Shown: piece after piece, positions 16,882-23,977 of the stretch
Position numbering within the stretch: position 1 is the first letter of the stretch
Layout: each line of letters begins with the position of its first letter
Assembly: GCF_042675665.1 (NCBI RefSeq)
Contig: NZ_JBHTJI010000001.1
Location: forward strand, 2,418,001 to 2,482,000
Reading direction: 5' to 3'
Source of the DNA: Mariniflexile jejuense
GTDB taxonomy: Bacteria > Bacteroidota > Bacteroidia > Flavobacteriales > Flavobacteriaceae
DNA length: 64,000 nucleotides
Translations under genes and position numbers: made by a program
The notes under the pieces: generated by a model
Database searches by the model: none
The model's input: the letters and a program-made list of their open reading frames with translations, nothing else
Told to the model about the DNA's origin: nothing

Positions 16882-18277
16882 AACATACATTTTTAGCTGT
16901 TTTTTTATGCTTTTTGGTTTTGTGATTTTCGCACAAAACACAGCAATACCCGACCCAAATTTTGAACAAGAACTAATAAATTTGGGCTTAGATGTTGCTC
17001 CAATAAACGGCTTTGTTCCCACCGCAAACATTAGCGGTGTAACCAATTTAGACGTTTCATCTAAAAATATTTCAAACTTAACAGGTATTGAGGCGTTTAC
17101 TAATTTAACCATTCTTAATTGTGCACTAAACTTTTTAACAACGCTTGATGTTTCAAAAAACACTAAGCTTAATGAATTGTATGTTCACAATAATCAAATA
17201 AACACATTAGACGTTACAAAACTTACCAGTTTAAAAATTTTTTGGTGCTACAGTAATAAACTATTTAACCTAAATGTTACACAAAACACTGGTTTAATTT
17301 CATTAGTTTGTTGGGATAATAATTTATCAAACTTAAATACATCAAATAACCCAAACTTAAATGTATTGGTTTGCGAACTAAACCAAATTGCTAGTTTAAA
17401 TGTTACTAATAATAAAACTTTAAGCCGATTTCAATGCGGAAAAAACCAACTAACCAGCTTAAATATAAGTAGTAACACCAACCTGAATTACTTATCGTGC
17501 GAGCAAAATTTTTTAACCAATTTAGATGTTACAAATAACAAAAGTTTACAAACTGTTTATTGCTTTGGAAATAGAATTTCTGAATTAGATTTTTCGCAAA
17601 ATTCCAACTTAACAACTTTAGATTGTAGCAATAACCAATTGTGTAAATTGAATGTTAAAAATGGAAATAATAATAACACAAATGTGAATTTTGGTAACAA
17701 TATAAATTTAAATTGTGTTGTGGTTGATAACTCCTCAAACACGCCAACAACCTGGATGCCAACAGGGTTTTCAAACTATGTAACATCGCAAAGTCAATGC
17801 AGTAATTTTGTAAATGTTGATGCTTTAAACAACGTTGTAACCAATACAGCTTATACCTTACCAATACTAACTTATGGTGCTTATTTTTCAGAATCTGGTG
17901 GATTAGGAACACCTTTATTTGCAGGTGATGTGATAACAACTTCGCAAACTATTTATATATACAACACATCTGTATGCGCCACAAACGAAAGTAATTTTAG
18001 AGTTTTAATTGTTTCTGAAGATTATTACATTCCTAAATATTTTACACCAAATAATGATGGAAAACACGATTTTTGGAAGGTTGAAGATTTTAACAATACC
18101 ATTAAAACCATAGCTATTTTTAACCGTTACGGAAAGCTTTTAAAATACTTACCCGCAAATTCAAATGGTTGGAATGGTACTTTTAATGGAAAACTTTTAG
18201 AAACTGATGATTATTGGTATGCCATAACTTTAAAAACAGGCGAAACTATAAAAGGGCATTTTGCTTTAAAGAGATAA
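16868..18277 (+). CDS. Leucine-rich-repeat surface protein with T9SS type B sorting domain
   Basis: 469 residues from the ATG at 16868, chosen because it starts a clean signal peptide (TYIFSCFFMLFGFVIFAQ). About ten 21-residue leucine-rich repeats of the form L-x-x-L-x-C-x-x-N-x-(I/L)-x-x-L-(D/N)-V follow (about 40-270), most with a Cys at the same position. The C-terminal domain (about 385-469: YFTPNNDGKHDFW, then IFNRYGKLL) is the gliding-motility-associated (CHU_C-like) type B domain, so the protein should be exported by the type IX system to the surface. Role unknown; adhesion is plausible. It overlaps the upstream OmpA-like gene by 14 bp. Confidence 0.88.
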   Translation: MLVNKTYIFSCFFMLFGFVIFAQNTAIPDPNFEQELINLGLDVAPINGFVPTANISGVTNLDVSSKNISNLTGIEAFTNLTILNCALNFLTTLDVSKNTKLNELYVHNNQINTLDVTKLTSLKIFWCYSNKLFNLNVTQNTGLISLVCWDNNLSNLNTSNNPNLNVLVCELNQIASLNVTNNKTLSRFQCGKNQLTSLNISSNTNLNYLSCEQNFLTNLDVTNNKSLQTVYCFGNRISELDFSQNSNLTTLDCSNNQLCKLNVKNGNNNNTNVNFGNNINLNCVVVDNSSNTPTTWMPTGFSNYVTSQSQCSNFVNVDALNNVVTNTAYTLPILTYGAYFSESGGLGTPLFAGDVITTSQTIYIYNTSVCATNESNFRVLIVSEDYYIPKYFTPNNDGKHDFWKVEDFNNTIKTIAIFNRYGKLLKYLPANSNGWNGTFNGKLLETDDYWYAITLKTGETIKGHFALKR

Positions 18278-18303
18278 AAAAGGCGGCTAGTTTTATAGAA
18301 TAT

Positions 18304-18316
18304 CTCGCGAAGCGAG
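18304..18316. repeat. Small GC-rich hairpin between convergent genes
   Basis: CTCGC-GAA-GCGAG forms a perfect 5-bp stem with a 3-nt loop, followed by TCGCGC, in the 58-bp gap between the convergent LRR and GNAT genes. It is GC-rich compared with its surroundings. It may be a short palindromic intergenic repeat or a terminator hairpin. Confidence 0.45.
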
Positions 18317-18335
18317 TCGCGCAAAATTTTTAATA

Positions 18336-18779
18336 TTACTCCTTAATCATTGCAATATGAGGAATGTTATCTTCTAAATATTCCTCGCCAAATTCAATAA
18401 AACCACAATTATTATAAAACGTTTTTAAATACGCTTGCGCAGAAATTTTTATTTTCTTTTCATTAAAATGAGTTTCAATAGCTTCAATGGATGCTTTCAT
18501 TAAATCATAACCGTACTTAAAGGCACGTTCGTTTTTTGCTACTACCACACGACCAATACTAGCATTTTCAAAATAATCACCAGATTTAAAAAGTCGGGTG
18601 TAAGCTATTAGTTTATCATTTTTAAACCCTAAAACATGTAGTGCTTTTTCATCTTTTCCATCAATGTCTTGATACACACAATCTTGTTCTACTACAAAAA
18701 CGTCACTTCGTAATTGTAAAATACTGTAAAGTTCTTGAAGCGTTAATTGTGAAAAGGTTTTTACTTGTGTTTTTAGCAT
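18336..18779 (-). CDS. GNAT family N-acetyltransferase, ElaA-like
   Basis: 147 residues from the ATG at 18779. The sequence LYSILQLRSDVFVVEQDCVYQDIDGKDEKALH matches ElaA-type GNAT proteins, and the acetyl-CoA region is IGRVVVAKNERAFKYGYDLM. The substrate is unknown. The frame is open further upstream (to 18851), but those codons run through a 19-bp palindromic repeat and give a non-conserved leader, so the shorter start is preferred. It lies downstream of the CDF exporter on the same strand. Confidence 0.8.
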   Translation of the reverse strand: MLKTQVKTFSQLTLQELYSILQLRSDVFVVEQDCVYQDIDGKDEKALHVLGFKNDKLIAYTRLFKSGDYFENASIGRVVVAKNERAFKYGYDLMKASIEAIETHFNEKKIKISAQAYLKTFYNNCGFIEFGEEYLEDNIPHIAMIKE

Positions 18780-18798
18780 GATTGTTTTTAATACTATT

Positions 18799-18851
18799 TT
18801 GCCACGAATACACGAATAATTAATAGAAAAACATTCGTGTATTTGTGGCAA
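18799..18851. repeat. Long palindromic intergenic repeat
   Basis: Arms TTGCCACGAATACACGAAT (18799-18817) and its near-complement at 18833-18851 pair over 19 positions with one mismatch, around a 15-nt AT loop. It lies between the CDF and GNAT genes. The core (GCCACGAAT...ATTCGTG) resembles small palindromes I recall as recurring in Bacteroidota intergenic regions. It would form a strong RNA hairpin on the minus-strand transcript. Confidence 0.65.
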
Positions 18852-18890
18852 CTTTTAAGTTTATAAAAATTGCTGCCTTCGCAGGAAGTG

Positions 18891-19808
18891 TTAATCTTGA
18901 ACAATAACTTCTTTTGGGTCGTTTTTGTTAAATTCAGGTTGAATGGTTACGTGGTTAATATCGTATAGTTCATGCAAAATAGATTCAATATCTTGTAAAA
19001 TGACATCAAACTCCGTTATTGATACATCTTCATTCAAATCTAAATGTGCTTCCAAATGCAATTCATTATCACTTAAATTCCAAATATGAACATGGTGTAA
19101 AAGCTTCACTTTAGGAAGTTTATTTACGGCTTTTACAACATCTTCAATATTTATATGACTTGGAGTAAACAACATAATCATTTTTGTTGATGTTTTTAAT
19201 AAATCATAACCCACAAAAATTAAGTACAATGCAATTAAAAATGTTAGTAAACTATCTACCCAAAACACTTGGTAAAACTTCATTAATAAACCGCCAAAAA
19301 GTACCGCAACACTTGCTAGCATATCGGTTAACAAATGTAAATACGCACTACGCATATTTATATTGTTTTTAGCGTCTTTTTTAAGCAATAATACGCTTAA
19401 TCCGTTAGCAATAATACCTAAAAGTGATAACCAAATTACTAAACCAGATTTAATATTTTCAGGGTTTTGAAACCGCTTAACAGCTTCAATTATTAATAAA
19501 ATAGCAACAATAATTAACGTAGAAGCATTAATGAAAGCTGCTAAAATTTCGGCGCGTTTATAACCAAAGGTTCTTTGAACTGAAGCTTCTTTTTTTGTTA
19601 ATTTATTAGCAATATAACTTACTACCAAAGAAAGCACATCGCTAAAATTATGAAGTGCATCACTTAACAAAGCCAAACTTCCAGAAACCAAACCACCTAT
19701 AACTTGTGAAGTTGTTATAAGAATGTTTAATAAAATAGAAATTAAAAGATTGCGTCCTTTTAAATCGTTGTGATTATGTGAATGATTATGCGCGTGTGAA
19801 TGTGCCAT
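18891..19808 (-). CDS. Cation diffusion facilitator (CzcD/ZitB-like) metal exporter
   Basis: 305 residues. A His-rich N-terminus (eight His in the first 13 residues or so) precedes six membrane helices. The metal-site Asp residues are in LLSDALHNFSDVLS (helix 2) and LLTDMLASVAV (helix 5). A cytoplasmic ferredoxin-like domain follows (about 215-290: HHVHIWNLSDNELHLEAHLDL). It exports Zn2+ or a related divalent ion in exchange for protons. Its start abuts the rpiB stop directly, so the two are probably one transcript. Confidence 0.92.
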   Translation of the reverse strand: MAHSHAHNHSHNHNDLKGRNLLISILLNILITTSQVIGGLVSGSLALLSDALHNFSDVLSLVVSYIANKLTKKEASVQRTFGYKRAEILAAFINASTLIIVAILLIIEAVKRFQNPENIKSGLVIWLSLLGIIANGLSVLLLKKDAKNNINMRSAYLHLLTDMLASVAVLFGGLLMKFYQVFWVDSLLTFLIALYLIFVGYDLLKTSTKMIMLFTPSHINIEDVVKAVNKLPKVKLLHHVHIWNLSDNELHLEAHLDLNEDVSITEFDVILQDIESILHELYDINHVTIQPEFNKNDPKEVIVQD

Positions 19809-20243
19809 TTAACAAGAAACAGGCATTTTATCAATACGTGTTTGGTGACGACCACCTTCAAATTCTGTATTTAAAAACACATCAACCATTTCTATAGCTT
19901 GTTGTATAGCTGTAAATCGTGCTGGAATACATAAAATATTTGCATTGTTATGGCTACGTATTAAATGAACAATTTCTTTGTTCCAACATAAACCAGCGCG
20001 TATTTTTTGGTGTTTATTAGCCGTCATAGCAACACCGTTAGCACTACCGCAAATTAAAATACCAAAATCGGCTTTGTTATTAACAATATCTTCAGCTACA
20101 GGGTGTACAAAATCGGCATAATCAACACTATCATTAGCATCTGTTCCATAGTTATTTACAATATAACCTTTTGATTCTAAGTGTTTTAAAATAGAAAATT
20201 TATAATCGGTACCAGCGTGGTCGTTTCCTATTGAGATTTTCAT
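19809..20243 (-). CDS. rpiB: Ribose-5-phosphate isomerase B
   Basis: 144 residues, the standard RpiB length. Motifs are MKISIGNDHAG at the start, the catalytic Cys in ILICGSANGVAMTANK, and GRHQTRIDKM at the end. It interconverts ribose-5-phosphate and ribulose-5-phosphate in the cytoplasm. A minus-strand TACCTTTG box (20270-20277) lies 27 bp upstream. It is divergent from rnr across a long AT-rich gap. Confidence 0.93.
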   Translation of the reverse strand: MKISIGNDHAGTDYKFSILKHLESKGYIVNNYGTDANDSVDYADFVHPVAEDIVNNKADFGILICGSANGVAMTANKHQKIRAGLCWNKEIVHLIRSHNNANILCIPARFTAIQQAIEMVDVFLNTEFEGGRHQTRIDKMPVSC

Positions 20244-20269
20244 TTTATATTTATTCGTTACAACTTATA

Positions 20270-20277
20270 CAAAGGTA
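20270..20277 (-). promoter_or_regulatory. Candidate -7 promoter box for rpiB-CDF
   Basis: The minus strand reads TACCTTTG (TAnnTTTG), 26 bp before the rpiB ATG. A -33 element was not identified. Confidence 0.5.
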
Positions 20278-20765
20278 ATAATTATAAATCATGTGTATTA
20301 TACTATTCATTACTTGTTAATAAGTGTTTATAATTTTTTAAAATTAAAATATTGTAAATCCATTTATTTTTTCAATCAAAAACAGCCATGAATTCACCAA
20401 AAATTTAACTCACTTTTTTTTGAAAAATTATCAGCTATATACAAGTAAATATAAACACCCATTTTTAAAATAGTTATTAATAATTAACTGTGTTTTTAAG
20501 TTGTTAACAACTGTTTATATAATTTTAAAAAAGGTTAAAAATGAACTATTTAAAACAAAAACAATTGTTAATTACGTATTAATAGAATGTAAATTTAATG
20601 TAATCAAAATAAAATTTAAAAAAGTTATACCGCTATTAACAACCAATCATCATCATCAATAATTTTTTTAAATTTTAGAAAAAAGTATTTAATATTATTT
20701 AAAATGTGGATAAGTTCATTTTAACAAATTTAACTTTAAGAAAATATAGTTTAATATTTAAATCG

Positions 20766-20773
20766 TAGCTTTG
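20766..20773 (+). promoter_or_regulatory. Candidate -7 promoter box for rnr
   Basis: TAGCTTTG matches TAnnTTTG and would give a leader of about 90 nt that includes a weak hairpin and a 7-codon upstream ORF. Confidence 0.45.
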
Positions 20774-20868
20774 TATAAAATAAATAGCAAACCTTCTCCT
20801 AAAAATAACGCTATTTAATAACAGAATTTCCAGTATCTTAGGAAATGAAAATGATTACAAAAAATTAA

Positions 20869-23061
20869 ATGACAAGAAAGAAAAAAGGAAAGTCCAAAAA
20901 AGGTATTTCCAACCTTACAAATACTATTTTAAGTATTTTAAAAAAAGATAGAAACCAAAGTTTTAACTACAAACAAATTGCTGCTAAATTAGATGTAAAT
21001 GATGCTAGTAGCAGAAATCAAATTATAAAAAAATTAGCTGAACTTGCTGTAAAAAAGGAAATTGAAGAAGTAGAGCGTGGCAAATTTAAAGCAGTAATTA
21101 CTACAGAATATCATACTGGAAAATTAGATTTATCAGGAAAAGGAACTGGTTATATTATTAGTGAAGATTTTGACGATGATGTATTTATAGCATCAAACAA
21201 TATAAATAAAGCTTTAAATGGCGATGAAGTAGAATTTTACGTTTATAAACGTCGCCACAGAGGAAAACTAGAAGGTGAAATTACACAGGTTTTAAAACGT
21301 GAAAAAAGTGAATATGTTGGTACCATTCAAATTCATGAGAAAAAGAATTTTGCCTTTGTAGTAGCCGATAGCAATAAAATGTACAAAGATATTTTTGTAC
21401 CTATCAATAAAATAAATAAAGCTGAAGATGGTGATAAAGTATTGGTAAAACTTGAAGATTGGCCAGAAAACGCCGATTCTCCTTATGGAAAAGTGATTCA
21501 AGTGCTTGGAAAACCAGGAGATCATAATACCGAAATCCATTCTATTTTAGCTGAATATGGCTTGCCTTACGAATTTCCGCATGAAGTAGAAGAGTTTGCT
21601 AATAAAATAGATACATCTATAACGAAGGAAGAAATTGCAAAACGTCGTGATATGCGTGAAGATTTAACCTTTACCATCGACCCAAAAGATGCTAAAGATT
21701 TTGATGATGCGCTTTCTTTTAAAATATTAAAAAATGGTTTGTATGAAATAGGCATTCATATTGCCGATGTATCACATTATCTTCAAGAAGGTACTGTGTT
21801 GGATGATGAAGCTTATGAGCGTGCAACCTCTATTTATTTAGTTGATAGAGTTGTACCAATGCTTCCAGAAGTATTATCAAATAACGCTTGTTCGTTAAGA
21901 CCACATGAAGAGAAATTAACTTTTTCTGCGGTGTTTCAAATGAATGATAAATGTGAAATTAAAAACGAATGGTTTGGAAGAACCGTAACGTATAGTGATG
22001 CACGTTTTGCTTATGAAGAAGCACAAGCTGTTATAGAAAGTAAATCGAATACCATTCCAAAAGAGGTTTCATTAACTGGTGAAACATATAACACTTCGGA
22101 AGATATTGCTGCAGCTATTTTAAAAATGAATGAATTGGCAAAAAAAATGCGTGCAAAACGTATGAGTGCTGGTGCTATTTCATTTGATAAAGTAGAAGTA
22201 AAGTTTGATTTAGATGAACATGCAAACCCTGTAGGTGTGTTTTTTAAAACCAGTAAAGATGCTAATAAATTAATTGAAGAGTTTATGTTATTAGCAAACC
22301 GAAAGGTATCGGAATTTGTTGGAAAAAAAGAACCACAACGAACCTTTGTGTATCGTATTCATGATGAACCAGATGAAAGTAAACTTGCTAATTTACAAGG
22401 TATTGTATCTAAATTTGGTTATAAATTAAATTTTAAAGATAGAAAAACAACCTCAGCGTCGCTTAACTACTTACTTAAAGAAGTAAATGGTAAAAAAGAG
22501 CAAAATTTAGTTGATACCTTAGCTATTAGAAGCATGAGTAAAGCTGAATATTCTACGTATAACATAGGTCATTATGGGTTAGCGTTTAGCTATTACAGCC
22601 ATTTTACATCGCCCATTCGTCGTTATCCAGATGTGATGGCGCATCGTTTGCTACAGCATTACTTAGATGGCGGAAAATCGGCTAACGAAGCTATTTACGA
22701 AGAAAAGTGTAACCATTCCAGTAACATGGAAAATCTGGCAACCAAAGCAGAACGAGATTCTATAAAATATATGCAAATTAAATTTATGCAAGATCATAAA
22801 GATGAAGATTTTGTAGGTGTTATTTCTGGTGTGACAGATTGGGGTATTTATGTAGAAATCATTTCCAATAAATGTGAAGGAATGGTAAGCGTTCGCGATA
22901 TGAAAGACGATCATTACGCATTCGATCAAGAATTATATGCTATGGTTGGAAGAAATACAAAAATAATGTATCAACTTGGTGATGAAGTAGTTGTAAAAGT
23001 TAAAAATACCGATTTAGTTAAAAAACACCTTGATTTTAATTTAATTGGTAAACACGAATAA
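20869..23061 (+). CDS. rnr: Ribonuclease R
   Basis: 730 residues. A basic Lys/Arg N-terminus leads into a winged-helix region (about 20-75), cold-shock-like OB domains, the RNB catalytic domain with TIDPKDAKDFDDALS (Asp cluster near residue 270), and a C-terminal S1 domain (about 645-730: FVGVISGVTDWGIYVEI). A processive 3'-5' exoribonuclease for structured RNA and rRNA quality control. The start is the ATG directly after an in-frame TAA; no nearer upstream start is possible in this frame. The DUF2807 gene follows after 88 bp. Confidence 0.95.
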   Translation: MTRKKKGKSKKGISNLTNTILSILKKDRNQSFNYKQIAAKLDVNDASSRNQIIKKLAELAVKKEIEEVERGKFKAVITTEYHTGKLDLSGKGTGYIISEDFDDDVFIASNNINKALNGDEVEFYVYKRRHRGKLEGEITQVLKREKSEYVGTIQIHEKKNFAFVVADSNKMYKDIFVPINKINKAEDGDKVLVKLEDWPENADSPYGKVIQVLGKPGDHNTEIHSILAEYGLPYEFPHEVEEFANKIDTSITKEEIAKRRDMREDLTFTIDPKDAKDFDDALSFKILKNGLYEIGIHIADVSHYLQEGTVLDDEAYERATSIYLVDRVVPMLPEVLSNNACSLRPHEEKLTFSAVFQMNDKCEIKNEWFGRTVTYSDARFAYEEAQAVIESKSNTIPKEVSLTGETYNTSEDIAAAILKMNELAKKMRAKRMSAGAISFDKVEVKFDLDEHANPVGVFFKTSKDANKLIEEFMLLANRKVSEFVGKKEPQRTFVYRIHDEPDESKLANLQGIVSKFGYKLNFKDRKTTSASLNYLLKEVNGKKEQNLVDTLAIRSMSKAEYSTYNIGHYGLAFSYYSHFTSPIRRYPDVMAHRLLQHYLDGGKSANEAIYEEKCNHSSNMENLATKAERDSIKYMQIKFMQDHKDEDFVGVISGVTDWGIYVEIISNKCEGMVSVRDMKDDHYAFDQELYAMVGRNTKIMYQLGDEVVVKVKNTDLVKKHLDFNLIGKHE

Positions 23062-23149
23062 ACAATTTGTTTAAAACCAAAATTTTTCACAAAATACAAT
23101 AACAACGGAATAATTATTGATTAATAACGTTTAATCAAAAAAATATAAC

Positions 23150-23824
23150 ATGAAACGTATAATCTTAATAGTAACAATTTTAATATCTGGAGCAACTTTT
23201 GCTCAAAAACCAATAGACAAAATTCTTGGTGAATTTACCGAACTTAAAGTTTACGATTTAATAGAAGTTGAATTGGTAAAATCCAACGAAAATAAAGCTG
23301 TAATTACAGGCAATAACACCCAAGATGTAATTATAGTAAATAAAAATGGAACCTTAAAAATAAGAATGACCATAGGAAAAAGTTATGATGGTAATAAAAC
23401 TAAAGTAACTTTACACTACACAACTTTAGATGTAATTGATGTTAATGAAGGCGCAAAAGTGTATAGTACAGATGTTATTAAACAATTTGAAGTAACATTG
23501 AAAGCTCAAGAAGGTGGAAGTATTCAAGTACCATTAGATGTTTCATATGCTATTATAAAAGCAGTTACTGGCGGTAGTATTAAAACAAAAGGTACATCTA
23601 AATCGCAAAATGTATCATTATTAACTGGTGGACTTTATAGAGGCGAAGAACTTGAAACTAATAAAACAGACGTGTCTATTAATGCAGCTGGTGAAGCTCA
23701 TGTAAAAGCATCAAAATTAGTAGATGCTAAAATTAGAGCAGGCGGAGATGTGTATGTTTATGGAAATCCTGAAACTTTAAATGAAAATACAGCTTTAGGT
23801 GGTAGAATTAAAAAAATGGAATAA
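23150..23824 (+). CDS. DUF2807 (head GIN domain) exported protein
   Basis: 224 residues with a signal peptide (LILIVTILISGATFAQ). The rest is a repetitive beta-helix-like domain of the DUF2807 (GIN) type: LKVYDLIEVELVKS at the start, then runs such as NAAGEAHVKASKLVDAKI. It is probably periplasmic or outer-membrane associated; function unknown. It follows rnr on the same strand and is closed by a strong terminator. Confidence 0.85.
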   Translation: MKRIILIVTILISGATFAQKPIDKILGEFTELKVYDLIEVELVKSNENKAVITGNNTQDVIIVNKNGTLKIRMTIGKSYDGNKTKVTLHYTTLDVIDVNEGAKVYSTDVIKQFEVTLKAQEGGSIQVPLDVSYAIIKAVTGGSIKTKGTSKSQNVSLLTGGLYRGEELETNKTDVSINAAGEAHVKASKLVDAKIRAGGDVYVYGNPETLNENTALGGRIKKME

Positions 23825-23843
23825 CTAAAAATTTTAATAATTT

Positions 23844-23878
23844 AAAAAAGCAATACTATTGGTATTGCTTTTTTTTTG
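23844..23878 (+). terminator. Terminator after the DUF2807 gene
   Basis: Stem 23844-23856 with 23862-23874 (core GCAATAC / GTATTGC), a 5-nt loop and a T-run continuing to about 23877. Confidence 0.85.
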
Positions 23879-23905
23879 CTTCATTTTAAGGTAATAGCCA
23901 TACAA

Positions 23906-23917
23906 TTACCTATACAA
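23906..23917 (+). promoter_or_regulatory. TTACCTATACAA motif upstream of the PUL regulator
   Basis: This 12-mer occurs identically at 26809-26820 in the susC promoter region. Here it lies about 60 bp before the regulator start and is followed by AAAACAC. A shared operator for the locus regulator is inferred. Confidence 0.4.
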
Positions 23918-23977
23918 AAACACTTTAATATTTTATTTTTACTACATTAGTATCATTACAATCTTTTCAACGATTTA

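Larger units (their letters stand above)
20244..20868. other. 625-bp AT-rich divergent intergenic region (rpiB / rnr)
   Basis: No gene is visible. The region is extremely AT-rich. It holds a perfect DnaA-box match (TGTGGATAA, 20705-20713), a 14-bp perfect palindrome AGTTGTTAACAACT (20499-20512), an rpiB promoter box on the minus strand (20270-20277) and an rnr box (20766-20773). A weak hairpin (TCCTAA 20797-20802 with TTAGGA 20838-20843) lies in the rnr leader. A 7-codon ORF at 20845-20868 ends immediately before the rnr ATG and in the same frame. Confidence 0.6.

Noticed and set aside
20244..20868. Calling this gap the chromosomal origin
   Set aside because: Only one perfect DnaA box, no dnaA nearby, and genes on both sides run mostly in the same direction. 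Kept only as a finding to test.
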